Source: Moorena sp. SIOASIH
GTDB taxonomy: Bacteria; Cyanobacteriota; Cyanobacteriia; Cyanobacteriales; Coleofasciculaceae
Assembly (NCBI RefSeq): GCF_010671925.1
Contig: NZ_JAAHIH010000005.1
Location: forward strand, 1,044,073 to 1,108,072
Direction of reading: 5' to 3'
Length of the DNA: 64,000 nucleotides
The notes under the pieces are model-generated. The model was not told the origin of the DNA, searched no databases, and saw only the letters and a program-made list of their open reading frames with translations. The first letter of the stretch is position 1. Every line of letters starts with the position of its first letter. Both the position numbers and the translations under genes were made by a program. Below, piece after piece: positions 16,952-26,052 of the stretch.

Positions 16952-18043
16952 ATGGAAATAGGTGTTCCCAAAGAAACGAAAGATCAAGAGTTTCGTGTGG
17001 GATTAACCCCCAGTAGTGTCAGGGTTTTACAAGAAGCGGGTCATACAGTTTTCGTTGAAACTAATGCTGGCACTGGTGCTGGCTTTACCGATCAGGACTA
17101 TCAGCGTCAGGGAGCCAAAATTGTCTTAGACGCTGCTGAGGCTTGGAATCGGGAACTAGTAGTCAAAGTCAAAGAACCCTTAGAGCCAGAGTATCCCTTG
17201 CTTCAAAAAGGACAGCTGTTGTTTACTTATCTACACTTAGCCGCTGACCGTGCTTTAACCGAGCAGTTGCTGCAATCGGGGGTGATTGCGATCGCATATG
17301 AAACAGTAGAACTCCCAGACCACACCCTACCGCTGCTAACCCCGATGAGCATTATTGCTGGTCGTCTTTCCGTACAATTTGGAGCCAGATTTCTGGAGCG
17401 TCAGCAGGGGGGAAGAGGGGTGCTGTTAGGCGGTATTCCCGGAGTCAAACCAGGTAAGGTGGTAATTCTTGGTGGCGGAGTTGTAGGTACAGAAGCCGCC
17501 AAAATAGCTGTGGGGATGGGAGCGAGAGTACAGATTTTTGATATTAATGTTCAACGGTTGGCTTATTTAGAAACCATCTTTGGCTCAAGAGTTGAACTCC
17601 TCTACAGCAATTCAGCAGAAATTGAAGCGGCTGTTACTGATGCTGACCTCCTGATTGGGGCAGTGTTAGTGCCTGGTCGTCGTGCTCCCATTTTAGTCCC
17701 GCGCTCTCTGGTCAAACAAATGGTTACTGGCTCAGTGATTGTGGATGTTGCTGTGGATCAGGGAGGCTGTATTGAAACATTACGACCCACATCCCATACC
17801 AATCCCATTTATATCGAGGAGGGTGTGGTTCACTATGGGGTGCCTAATATGCCTGGAGCTGTCCCCTGCACATCAACTGTGGCTCTCAACAATAGTACTT
17901 TCCCCTACGTACTCAGTCTGGCCAATCAGGGGTTGAGCGCTCTGGAAAATAATCCCGCTTTAGCCAAGGGCGTTAATGTCGAGAATCACCAGTTGGTTCA
18001 TCCAGCAGTCCGAGAAGTGTTTCCCGATTTAGCTGATGGCTAA
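16952..18043 (+). CDS. ald: Alanine dehydrogenase
   Basis: 363 residues, the usual size. It makes pyruvate, ammonia and NADH from L-alanine and NAD, or the reverse, in the cytoplasm. MEIGVPKETKDQEFRVGLTP is the classic start (Arg and Lys bind substrate). Further marks are VKVKEPLEPEY, FTYLHLAAD (with the catalytic His), and the NAD fold KVVILGGGVVGTEAAKIA followed by Asp in IFDINVQRL. VVHYGVPNMPGAVPCTST is the second substrate loop. I chose ATG 16952 because GAGG lies 8-11 bases upstream; an earlier ATG at 16880 only adds a non-homologous tail. Confidence 0.96.
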   Translation: MEIGVPKETKDQEFRVGLTPSSVRVLQEAGHTVFVETNAGTGAGFTDQDYQRQGAKIVLDAAEAWNRELVVKVKEPLEPEYPLLQKGQLLFTYLHLAADRALTEQLLQSGVIAIAYETVELPDHTLPLLTPMSIIAGRLSVQFGARFLERQQGGRGVLLGGIPGVKPGKVVILGGGVVGTEAAKIAVGMGARVQIFDINVQRLAYLETIFGSRVELLYSNSAEIEAAVTDADLLIGAVLVPGRRAPILVPRSLVKQMVTGSVIVDVAVDQGGCIETLRPTSHTNPIYIEEGVVHYGVPNMPGAVPCTSTVALNNSTFPYVLSLANQGLSALENNPALAKGVNVENHQLVHPAVREVFPDLADG

Positions 18044-18437
18044 GGTTTTTTTGCTATAGCAATCCTAAATGATTACTATAGCAATTTTCAATTAGGTAAG
18101 CTACAAATTGGGTTTTAGGGAACAGCGGATCTGGGAACAGATAACAGATAACAGGGAAAAAATCCTCTGTACCTCATTAGGTGAGAAACACCTATATAGC
18201 AATCCCTGTAGGAATTGTGAGAATTTTTGTTGTCAGGTTCCCGACTCCCGACTCCCGACTCCCGACTCCTGACTACCGACTCCCTTTGCCATAACATTTT
18301 CTTGCTAAAGTCTTGAGAAAATGTTTTAATAGACATATCGATTAGTGTCCGCTAGCTCAAAAAAAGTTGTGAAATTTTTATTAAAAAAAGAATTAGCGAC
18401 TGTTACCAATTACATGTATTAGGAGCTTTTTAAGGTG
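18044..18437. other. Intergenic region with heptamer repeats
   Basis: ATAGCAAT occurs in pairs (18055, 18078, 18195). Short runs of GGGAACAG and ACTCCCG heptamers lie at 18115-18160 and 18237-18285. The AGGAG before the yqeK start is at 18420-18424. No gene. Confidence 0.5.
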
Positions 18438-19049
18438 ATGCGTGATCAGGTGTTGACCTGGTTAGCAGATAATGTACCGTCTTCTCGGCTACAGCATATA
18501 TTGCGGGTTGAACAGATGTCTGTTGAACTCGCTGAGCTTCATCATCTCAATGCTCAGCAGGCAGCTAAAGCAGGGTTGTTGCACGACCTAGCCAAATGCT
18601 TTAAGCCTGAGCGCTTGTTGCAAATGGCTAGGGATAATGGCATAGAAGTCGATCCAGTCTGTGAAGCCGCGCCTCACTTATTGCATGCAGATGTCAGTGC
18701 TATTGTTGCCCAAGAGCAATTTGGAGTCAAAGATGAAGCAGTATTGCAAGCGATCGCTCTCCATACCTTAGGGCGTGAGGGTATGACCCCCCTCAGTTGT
18801 GTTGTGTTTATTGCTGATACTATTGAGCCAGGTCGTGGTGAGACACCGGATTTACAAACCTTACGAAATATCTCCAAGCAAGACCTATACAAGACTGTTT
18901 GGTTAGCCTGTGACTACTCTTTAAAATTCCTGCTAGAGAGTCCTCGTCCCATTCACCAACGTATGATCTTGACTCGAAACTGGGCGCAACAGATGTCCAG
19001 GAAGACAACAGCTAAAAGAGACCGTAAGACAGATTGTGTAAATGCCTAA
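18438..19049 (+). CDS. yqeK: YqeK-type HD-domain hydrolase (symmetrical Ap4A hydrolase)
   Basis: 203 residues. HILRVEQMSVELAELH and KAGLLHDLAKCF give the HD metal site (His-Asp), HLLHADVSA and ALHTLGREGM the other histidines, and VVFIADTIEPGR the last Asp. YqeK proteins split diadenosine tetraphosphate to two ADP, clearing an alarmone. The gene begins a row of four on the same strand, with rsfS second, an arrangement typical of cyanobacteria and Firmicutes. ATG 18438 is preferred over the GTG just before it. Confidence 0.9.
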   Translation: MRDQVLTWLADNVPSSRLQHILRVEQMSVELAELHHLNAQQAAKAGLLHDLAKCFKPERLLQMARDNGIEVDPVCEAAPHLLHADVSAIVAQEQFGVKDEAVLQAIALHTLGREGMTPLSCVVFIADTIEPGRGETPDLQTLRNISKQDLYKTVWLACDYSLKFLLESPRPIHQRMILTRNWAQQMSRKTTAKRDRKTDCVNA

Positions 19050-19217
19050 AGTCCCCCGTGCCTAGCTTTCAGGAAAGTTTCGTCAACAGCAGTGTGAGTG
19101 TCAAATGAAGAAGCAACGAAAAGAAATGAAAAGAATTGTACAGCAAGTGATTAACCACAAGGAAACTTAATTACTATTAGAACAGATTGTTTTGTAAAGC
19201 GAGGAATTAAACGCTTA

Positions 19218-19625
19218 ATGAGAGATCAAAATAATAAGCCCTCCACCTTAGTAACCCCTGATACCGAACACCAGGATGCTAGCTATGGGTTAGCACTAAC
19301 CGTTGCTCAAGCAGCAGATGACCGCAAGGGTGCAGATATTGTGATTCTGTCGGTCTCAGAGGTATCGTACATCACAGATTACTTTGTAATTGTGACCGGG
19401 TTTTCTAGGGTACAGGTCAGGGCAATCTCTCAGTCGATTGAACAGCAAGTAGAAGAGGCATGGAACCGTTTACCTGTGCGAACAGCAGGAAAAGCAGAGG
19501 GAATCTGGATACTTCAAGATTACGGTGACGTGATTGTCCATATCTTGCTGCCTGAAGAACGGAAGTTCTATAATCTCGAAGCATTCTGGGGCCACGCGGA
19601 GCAGATTGAGTTTCAGGCATCCTAA
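19218..19625 (+). CDS. rsfS: Ribosome silencing factor RsfS (Iojap family)
   Basis: 135 residues. The family core is easy to see: VAQAADDRKGADIVILSVSE, then ITDYFVIVTGFSRVQVRAIS, and GIWILQDYGDVIVHILLPEE with YNLEAFWG at the end. RsfS binds uL14 on the large subunit and stops the two subunits joining when nutrients are low. It follows yqeK by 168 bases and precedes the Ycf36-like gene by 25, probably one operon. Confidence 0.94.
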   Translation: MRDQNNKPSTLVTPDTEHQDASYGLALTVAQAADDRKGADIVILSVSEVSYITDYFVIVTGFSRVQVRAISQSIEQQVEEAWNRLPVRTAGKAEGIWILQDYGDVIVHILLPEERKFYNLEAFWGHAEQIEFQAS

Positions 19626-19650
19626 TTGCAGCAATGACAAAAAAATAATC

Positions 19651-20157
19651 ATGAAATCTCCCGTTTATGTATGTCCTGTTCCAGAAGAGCAGCAACCCAT
19701 AAATGAATACCAAGAACTAAAGGAATCTTGGTTTTTTAACTGGGCAAGGCTGGAACTACCAAATTATGTGATCAAGCTGGCGTGGGTTTGGGGGTTGAGC
19801 TGGCTGATTTCAGGGCCGATAGCAGCCGTGAGTTTTCCACCCCAAAAAGCTATAATCAAGTTTCTGCTCTGTGGTGGAGCAGGAGCAAGTATCTTCTTGA
19901 TTTTAACTTTGCTGCGGTTATACCTGGGTTGGTACTATGTAGGCGATCGCTTGATCAGAGAAACCATAGTCTACGAGGAGTCAGGCTGGTATGACGGTCA
20001 AACCTGGACAAAAACTCCAGAAATTTTGGCTCGCGATCGCTTAATTGTTTCTTATGAACTCCAACCAATTCTGCGACGTTTACACTGGACGTTCGGATTT
20101 TTGATTATAGTCGTGATTGGTGGCAACATCATTTGGCGTCTGTTATCAGCCACCTAG
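19651..20157 (+). CDS. CGLD27/Ycf36-like (DUF1230) membrane protein
   Basis: 168 residues. It starts MKSPVYVCPVPEEQQPINEY, and KESWFFNWARLELPNYVIKL follows. Membrane helices are at about 45-65, 73-95 and 147-165. YYVGDRLIRETIVYEESGWY with DGQTW is the conserved loop. The family occurs only in cyanobacteria and plastids; a role in photosynthesis or iron-light acclimation is suggested by the plant homologue but not settled. ATG 19651 is used since the earlier in-frame start would overlap rsfS by a long way. Confidence 0.9.
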   Translation: MKSPVYVCPVPEEQQPINEYQELKESWFFNWARLELPNYVIKLAWVWGLSWLISGPIAAVSFPPQKAIIKFLLCGGAGASIFLILTLLRLYLGWYYVGDRLIRETIVYEESGWYDGQTWTKTPEILARDRLIVSYELQPILRRLHWTFGFLIIVVIGGNIIWRLLSAT

Positions 20158-20202
20158 CTCGATTGCTCCAACTAAGCTATAGGGTAGCTTTAAGTCTAAT
20201 CC

Positions 20203-21156
20203 ATGACCAGGGGAAAACGTACTAAAACACGAGCCTTAGAAGTCCGTTTACTACGGGAAGGCATTATCGAATCAGTTCATTCAGCTCAAGCGGTTGTGTG
20301 TGATGACCGGGGACGGATGTTATATGTTGCGGGTAACCCAGAAACCTCAACATTCATTCGCTCTGCACTCAAACCTTTCCAAGCCTTAGCGGTAACTACC
20401 ACAGGTACCCTTGAGCGTTACAATCTCACCGACCGAGACTTGGCTATTATGTGTAGTTCCCATCACGGCACGATGGAGCAGGTAAGGCAGGTCTTTAATA
20501 TTCTTTGGCGCTGTGATGTTGACCCATCAGCACTACAGTGTCCCATTCCCCCAGGCCAGGAAAGTTCACTGCAGCATTGCTGTTCCGGTAAACATGCTGG
20601 AATGTTGGCTGTTTGTCAACAAAGGCAGTGGCTACTCAAGAGCTATTTGGAGTATAATCATCCCGTGCAAATGTTAATCTTAAGCCAAGTAGCGGAGCTG
20701 CTACAGATGCCGGAGCAAGAGTTAATTCTCGCTCACGACGACTGTGGCGCTCCGACTTATTTTTTACAGCTACGGCAAATGGCTTTATTGTACGCTCTGC
20801 TCTCTTCTGGTAATAATCTGGCCATGGAGCGTATTGTCCGCGCCATGATCAGTCATCCCCAGATGGTGTCCGGGGATGGGGGATTTGATACAGAACTGAT
20901 GCGATTATCCGAAGGAGAACTGGTCAGTAAATCGGGAGCACAAGGGGTTCAATGTATCGGTCGCGTTGGCCAGAATATGGGTCTAGCCATTAAAGTCCTC
21001 GATGGAGGCAAATCACCTAAGTATGCTGCAGCCATTGCCCTACTTAAGCAAATGGCTTGGATTACCCCTTCCGTGGCAGATACCTTGGAGTCGATGTTTA
21101 TTAATCTCAGTAAATACAAGCGTTTAGAAGTAGTTGGTGAGTTATCTATGCCTTAG
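20203..21156 (+). CDS. Asparaginase family protein (asparaginase II type)
   Basis: 317 residues. VRLLREGIIESVHSAQAVV, then FIRSALKPFQALAV (nucleophile region), MCSSHHGT, HCCSGKHAGMLA and DDCGAPTYFLQL mark the rhizobial-type asparaginase II family. SKSGAQGVQCIG and GLAIKVLDGG are further conserved. It should release ammonia from L-asparagine in the cytoplasm. It ends the yqeK-rsfS-ycf36-like row, and the same order is common in cyanobacteria. There is nothing unusual in it. Confidence 0.88.
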   Translation: MTRGKRTKTRALEVRLLREGIIESVHSAQAVVCDDRGRMLYVAGNPETSTFIRSALKPFQALAVTTTGTLERYNLTDRDLAIMCSSHHGTMEQVRQVFNILWRCDVDPSALQCPIPPGQESSLQHCCSGKHAGMLAVCQQRQWLLKSYLEYNHPVQMLILSQVAELLQMPEQELILAHDDCGAPTYFLQLRQMALLYALLSSGNNLAMERIVRAMISHPQMVSGDGGFDTELMRLSEGELVSKSGAQGVQCIGRVGQNMGLAIKVLDGGKSPKYAAAIALLKQMAWITPSVADTLESMFINLSKYKRLEVVGELSMP

Positions 21157-21506
21157 TTGGGAATAGGGTGTAGGGTGTGGGGGGTAGGGTGTAGGGTGTG
21201 GGGTGTGGGATATGATAACATGTACCATTATTGTCCTTAAAAACCATCATTCTCCTTCCTGTCAGGGAGTGTGGAGCCCGGGCACTGGGAGTATGGAGTA
21301 GCTATACACATACATCCAGAAATTATTACCTTAGTTCCAATCACTCCAAACCCTACACCCTACACCCCACTTCCTACACCCTAAACCCCACACCCCACAC
21401 CCCACACCCCACAGCCTATTCCCAGAGCACTCTTACAATTAATTTGAGAAATTTTCAATTTCCCCTTGCCACTTTTGGAAATTAGGTGTTATAGTTAAAA
21501 AGACGA
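21157..21506. other. Intergenic, heptamer repeats before tRNA-fMet
   Basis: GGGTGTA/GGGTGTG units at 21170-21210 and their complement CCCTACA/CCCCACA at 21345-21412 make a broad inverted arrangement. The promoter of the tRNA should lie in 21430-21500, which is AT-rich. Confidence 0.5.
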
Positions 21507-21823
21507 CGCGGGATAGAGCAGCCTGGTAGCTCGTCGGGCTCAACAATCAAGTTAGCTAGACGCTTAATAGCGAGCTTGAGCATGGGCGGCACGAAGATAA
21601 ATCTCCGTGTGTTTACCTGTCAAATTCGGGGAAGCCTGTAGCGAGGTAATCCCGAGCCAAGCTCCCAAAAGGAGAAGGTGTAGAGACTGGTTAGGCAGGC
21701 ACCCTAACGTTTAAGGCGAGGGTGAAGGGACAGTCCAGACCACAAACTGGAAGATCCAGGCAACGAAAGTTGTAGTTGGTACGCATAACCCGAAGGTCGG
21801 TGGTTCAAATCCGCCTCCCGCCA
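21507..21823 (+). tRNA. Initiator tRNA-fMet (CAU) interrupted by a group I intron
   Basis: Exon 1 (21507-21540) is CGCGGGATAGAGCAGCCTGG on to GTCGGGCT; exon 2 (21784-21823) is CATAACCCGAAGG to CTCCCGCCA. Joined they give a 74-nt cloverleaf with anticodon CAU, three G-C pairs in the anticodon stem (GGG/CCC), GGTTCAAAT T-loop and a mismatched first pair (C1-C72), the mark of initiator tRNA. CCA is not encoded. Confidence 0.95.
21541..21783 (+). ncRNA. Group I self-splicing intron in tRNA-fMet
   Basis: 243 nt placed between U33 and C34 of the anticodon loop. The last exon base is U and the last intron base is G, as group I splicing needs. The core GGGACAGTCCAGACCACAAA is the P7/P3 region and an AGATAAATCTCCGTG segment belongs to the P5-P6 side. 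There is no endonuclease ORF. This is the site of the known cyanobacterial tRNA-fMet intron. Confidence 0.92.
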
Positions 21824-21839
21824 CTTGATAGAATATTAT

Positions 21840-21876
21840 GAAGCCCTGCAAGGTTATGTCTTTGCGGGGTTTTGTG
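21840..21876 (+). terminator. Rho-independent terminator after tRNA-fMet
   Basis: CCCTGCAAGG, a short loop, and CTTTGCGGGG followed by TTTT, 17 bases after the tRNA end. Good stem and T-run. Confidence 0.8.
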
Positions 21877-21879
21877 ATA

Positions 21880-22110
21880 TTAGGGAATCGGGAATCGGGA
21901 GTCGGGAATCGGGAGTCGGGAGTCGGGAAAAAATTTATACAGCATTACGCATTAAGGTTAGGACATTAATACAAGCTGAAAAGCTATTATAGTAAACTTT
22001 TGCCTTTTGCCTTGCGCGTTTATCCCCTTGTAAATCAAAATTGTTACAGAAGCTTTCACGCTACAAATATAAAGATCTTTATCACTAGCATTAGGGTTTT
22101 AAATTGGGTT
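21880..22110. other. Intergenic with heptamers
   Basis: GGGAATC/GGGAGTC units at 21885-21930 and a single GCCTTTT run at 22003. The rest is unremarkable and ends at the stop of the WD40 gene on the minus strand. Confidence 0.45.
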
Positions 22111-24663
22111 TTAGTCCATCCTACAAAGTTTACGATCTTCATTGCTAGCACTGGGATTATTTTTCAGGTAATCTTCTAGTCCATTGCAAGCGTATTTGAG
22201 GAGTTCCTCTCGGTTAAAGTTCCACAATTTCACGGTATTGTCAGCACTAGCAGAAGCGAGGTATTTACCATCGGGACTGAAGGTGACATGATAGACCAGA
22301 CCCTCATGGCCAGTTAAGGTGTCCACTAAATTCCCGTCTAGCGTCCATAATTTCACGGTATTGTCAGCACTAGCAGAAGCGAGGTATTTACCATCCGGGC
22401 TGAAGGTAACATGATATACAGAATAGTGATGGCCAGTCAAGGTTTCTACCAGTTTCTCTTTTCGTTTCCATAATTTCACCTTATTGTCCGAACTAGCAAA
22501 AGCGAGGTATTTACCATCCGGGCTGAAGGCAACATGATAGATAAAAGACTGATGGTTAGTCAAGGTTTCTAGCAGTTTCCCTTCTCGTTTCCATAATTTA
22601 ACAGTTTTGTCTGAACTAGTAGAAGCGAGGTATTTACCATCGGGACTGAAGGCAACATGATATACAAAAGACTGATGGCCAGTCAAGGTTTCTAGCAGTT
22701 TCCCTTCTCGTGTCCATAATTTAACAGTTTTGTCTGAACTAGCAGAAGCGAGGTATTTACCATCGGGACTGAAGGCAACATGATGGACAAAAGACTGATG
22801 GCCAGTCAAGGTTTCTAGCAGTTTTCCTTCTCGTGTCCACAATTTCACCGTCTTGTCCGAACTAGCAGAAGCGAGGTATTTACCATCGGGACTGAAGGTA
22901 ACATGACAAACCACATCGTGATGGCCAGTCAAGGTGTTCACCAATTTCCCCTCTCGTGTCCACAATTTCACCGTCTTGTCATAATTATTAGAAGCAAGGT
23001 ATTTACCGTCAGAGCTGAAGGTGACATATTTGAAGGTGACACGGTTGAGCTTACACCTATTGCCAGACAACTTGTCCCCCAATGTCCACTCTCCCGTCCA
23101 CATCTCGATCAATTTACCCTCTGCTGTCCACAATTTCACAGTTTTGTCTGAACTAGCAGAAGCGAGGTATTTACCATCCGGGCTGAATGTGACTTGAGAG
23201 ACATTTTTTTGATGATGCCCAGTCAAAGTGCCCACCAAATTCCCGTCTACCATCCACAATTTAATAGTTTCGTCACGACTTGCAGAAGCAAGATATTTTC
23301 CATTGGGACTGAAGGTAACTTGATAGACAGAATCCTGATGGCCAGTCAAGGTGTCTACTAAATTCCCGTCTAGTGTCCACAATTTAACAGTTTTGTCACC
23401 ACTTGCAGAAGCAAGGTATTTACCATCACGACTGAATGCAACATGAGATACAGAATCCTGATGGCCAGTCAAGGTGTCTACCAAATTCCCGTCTAGTGTC
23501 CACAATTTAACAGTTTTGTCACGACTTGCAGAAGCGAGGTATTTACCATCAGGACTGAAGACAACATGATGGACAGAAGACTGATGGCCAGTCAAGGTGT
23601 CCACTAATCCCCCCTCTAGTTTCCACAATTTCACCGTATTGTCACTAGCAGAATTAGCAGAAGCGAGGTATTTACCATCGGGACTGAAGATGACATTAAC
23701 ATTTGGGGGACTGAAGATGACATTAACATTTGGGGGACTGAAGGTCTTATGAACTACCCTACTCTGATGGCCAGTCAAGGTTTTCACCAAATTCCCGTCT
23801 AGCGTCCACAATTTCACCGTTTTGTCACGACTTGCAGAAGCGAGGTATTTACCATCAGGACTGAAGGTGACATGATAGACATCATTCAGATGCCCAGTCA
23901 AGGTTTTCACCAAATTCCCCTCTCGTGTCCACAATTTCACCGTTTTGTCCCAACTAGCAGAAGCGAGGTATTTACCATCGGGACTGAAGATGACATGATA
24001 GACATCACTCAGATGCCCAGTCAAGGTTTTCACCAAATTCCCGTCTAGCGTCCACAATTTCACCGTTTTGTCAGCACTAGCAGAAGCGAGGTATTTACCA
24101 TCAGGACTGAAGGTGAGATGATAGACAAAAGACTGATGGCCAGTCAAGGTTTTCACCAAATTCCCGTCTAGCGTCCACAATTTCACCGTTTTGTCCCAAC
24201 TACCCATAGCAAGGTATTTACCATCGGGACTGAAGGTGACTTTATGAAGAGTGGGTCTGTAGAAGATACCATAGATAGGACGATGATGCCCAGTCAAATG
24301 GTTAATCTCTCTTATTTGATTAACATTTTGCCGCAACAAGTTTACACCTTGAATCAAAATATCTATCGTTGGTTTCTTTGCTTGCTGCAATTTTTGATTT
24401 ACTTCAATTGCACCCAACTGAACATCTAAACTTTTCTCTCCTGAGACTAAGCGAGACTTTAACCCTGCAATTTCAGCTTTAAGATTCGCATTGTTTTTAC
24501 CGATAAGCGCCTCGCGCCATTGCCAAACTGCCACTGCTGCTACCCCAGAGATGGCTACAAATCCTGCGGTTATTAAGCCTATAATACTTTGACGCTGACG
24601 TTTTTGGTATTTCTGACTCAAGCCAATAAACTCTTGTTCAGCTTGGGATAGTTCCTCCCGACG
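22111..24663 (-). CDS. WD40 segment of a large STAND ATPase (third part, after in-frame stop)
   Basis: This part follows TAA 24664-24666 in the same frame. It starts RRREELSQAEQEFIGL-like linker, has one membrane helix (SIIGLITAGFVAISGVAAV) and a coiled coil, then 16 WD40 blades, nearly all of the form FSPDGKYLASAS.DKTVKLW. The blades are unusually alike, which suggests recent duplication or conversion. A 27-bp tandem duplication near 23683-23737 puts FSPPNVNVI in twice. The end is LEDYLKNNPSASNEDRKL, a usual tail for these proteins. As a separate protein it would need TTG 24621 as start. See the two entries below for the rest of the gene. Confidence 0.85.
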   Translation of the reverse strand, partial: RREELSQAEQEFIGLSQKYQKRQRQSIIGLITAGFVAISGVAAVAVWQWREALIGKNNANLKAEIAGLKSRLVSGEKSLDVQLGAIEVNQKLQQAKKPTIDILIQGVNLLRQNVNQIREINHLTGHHRPIYGIFYRPTLHKVTFSPDGKYLAMGSWDKTVKLWTLDGNLVKTLTGHQSFVYHLTFSPDGKYLASASADKTVKLWTLDGNLVKTLTGHLSDVYHVIFSPDGKYLASASWDKTVKLWTREGNLVKTLTGHLNDVYHVTFSPDGKYLASASRDKTVKLWTLDGNLVKTLTGHQSRVVHKTFSPPNVNVIFSPPNVNVIFSPDGKYLASANSASDNTVKLWKLEGGLVDTLTGHQSSVHHVVFSPDGKYLASASRDKTVKLWTLDGNLVDTLTGHQDSVSHVAFSRDGKYLASASGDKTVKLWTLDGNLVDTLTGHQDSVYQVTFSPNGKYLASASRDETIKLWMVDGNLVGTLTGHHQKNVSQVTFSPDGKYLASASSDKTVKLWTAEGKLIEMWTGEWTLGDKLSGNRCKLNRVTFKYVTFSSDGKYLASNNYDKTVKLWTREGKLVNTLTGHHDVVCHVTFSPDGKYLASASSDKTVKLWTREGKLLETLTGHQSFVHHVAFSPDGKYLASASSDKTVKLWTREGKLLETLTGHQSFVYHVAFSPDGKYLASTSSDKTVKLWKREGKLLETLTNHQSFIYHVAFSPDGKYLAFASSDNKVKLWKRKEKLVETLTGHHYSVYHVTFSPDGKYLASASADNTVKLWTLDGNLVDTLTGHEGLVYHVTFSPDGKYLASASADNTVKLWNFNREELLKYACNGLEDYLKNNPSASNEDRKLCRMD

Positions 24664-26052
24664 TTATTTAAGTTTTTCCTGTGCCTGGACTAAAGCAGCT
24701 CCCCGCAATAACAGTCCCTTATCCCGGTTCATCTCCTGCCATTGACCCATATTTGCTCGCATTCTTTCTTGCCAAGCACGGAATTCTCGGTCTGTTTCCA
24801 TCCATGCTTTCAGTTGACCCCAGTTACGAATTAAAGCCTCATGAACTACCTCCACGGTTTCTTGTTCAGCATTTTTAGCACTGGTGACAAGGGTGCGACT
24901 GGTAACCACTAACCGGGCATCTGCTAATTTTTTGACTAATTTCCAGTCTGTCTCCTTTAATTCAGCTTTGGTGGCTACTCGTCTAGTATTTTCGGTTCCT
25001 TCACCGGGACGTACTAACTGGATAAATATTCGCCTTACCCGTTCTTGTTCCTCTGGCTGAAGTTTACTAAATTCCCGATCAGCATAGCTGGTTAATGCAC
25101 CAGAAACTTCACCGATTTCTTGATAAGCTTGGTGGGTTAATTGTTTGCTGGTGCGTTTTTTCCAAAGTTCAGTTAGGGCAAATTCCAACAGAGGTAAATT
25201 TCCAGGTTCTGTATCGACATCATCGAGAATGCGTTCTACCAGTCCGCTTTCAAAACTAACTCCTACTTTTTGGGCTGGCTTTTCAATTACCTCTCTAAGT
25301 TCCTCTGGATTCATGGAACGAATTTGAACATTAACTTTGCGCCAGACATTCGCTAAGGGAGGATAAGACAACACATTCCCTAAAAAATCTGCCCGCATGG
25401 TGGTTACTAACACCGTTGATGAGGAAGATTGTTCTGAACTAGATTGAAATGTGTTGGAGAGGGTATCGAGAAATAAACGACGGGTTTGCTCATCCCTACA
25501 AAGAGTATAGAGTTCTTCAAATTGATCAGCAATTAGTAAAATTATCTGGTTAGGATGATTCCGGTGAATTGTGGCAAAGACATCAGATAAAGGTAATTCA
25601 TCCTCACTAAAAGATCTAGCCAATTTACGAGCTTGGATGATTTTGTCAGTAGAATCGAGGTCAGATCTGTATAGAGGAACTAGGGCTTGAGCTAGAGCCA
25701 GAAATGGGTCTTTTCCAGGACGAAAATGGGTAAATTGCCAATGTCCTGCTTTTACTAATTTCGGCACTAATCCCGCTAGAACTACGGAGGATTTACCACT
25801 ACCTGATGCACCCAATACTGGAATAAAGTTACGGGTTTGAGTCCCTTGAAACAGTTCCTTTATAAAAACATCACGCCCAAAGAAATACTCAGCTTCATTG
25901 GGACTAAAGTGAAACAAGCCTTGATAAGGGCATGGCAGGTTGTCACTTGCTGTAGATTGCTCTAAGTCTTTGGGAGTAGTGCTGCTCTCTTTTTGGTAAT
26001 GGTAATAATTGAAAATTTGGATTTGGTGAACCTGCTCCCCAGGCGAATTCGG
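24664..26052 (-). CDS. STAND/AAA-type ATPase segment (second part) of the same gene
   Basis: It follows TAG 26053-26055 in the same frame. After a linker with KESSTTPKDLEQ comes CPYQGLFHFSPNEAEYFFGR, the entry motif of cyanobacterial nSTAND ATPases. Then VLGASGSGKSSVVLAGLVPK (Walker A), ILLIADQFEELYTL (Walker B with Asp and Glu), VLVTTMRADFLGN (sensor), and EPGNLPLLEFALTELW with VEVVHEALIRNWGQL, the winged-helix zone. All key ATPase residues are present. It stops at TAA 24664-24666 in the sequence QAQEKLK, where intact relatives run on into the WD40 part. A separate start would have to be TTG 25917. Confidence 0.86.
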   Translation of the reverse strand, partial: PNSPGEQVHQIQIFNYYHYQKESSTTPKDLEQSTASDNLPCPYQGLFHFSPNEAEYFFGRDVFIKELFQGTQTRNFIPVLGASGSGKSSVVLAGLVPKLVKAGHWQFTHFRPGKDPFLALAQALVPLYRSDLDSTDKIIQARKLARSFSEDELPLSDVFATIHRNHPNQIILLIADQFEELYTLCRDEQTRRLFLDTLSNTFQSSSEQSSSSTVLVTTMRADFLGNVLSYPPLANVWRKVNVQIRSMNPEELREVIEKPAQKVGVSFESGLVERILDDVDTEPGNLPLLEFALTELWKKRTSKQLTHQAYQEIGEVSGALTSYADREFSKLQPEEQERVRRIFIQLVRPGEGTENTRRVATKAELKETDWKLVKKLADARLVVTSRTLVTSAKNAEQETVEVVHEALIRNWGQLKAWMETDREFRAWQERMRANMGQWQEMNRDKGLLLRGAALVQAQEKLK

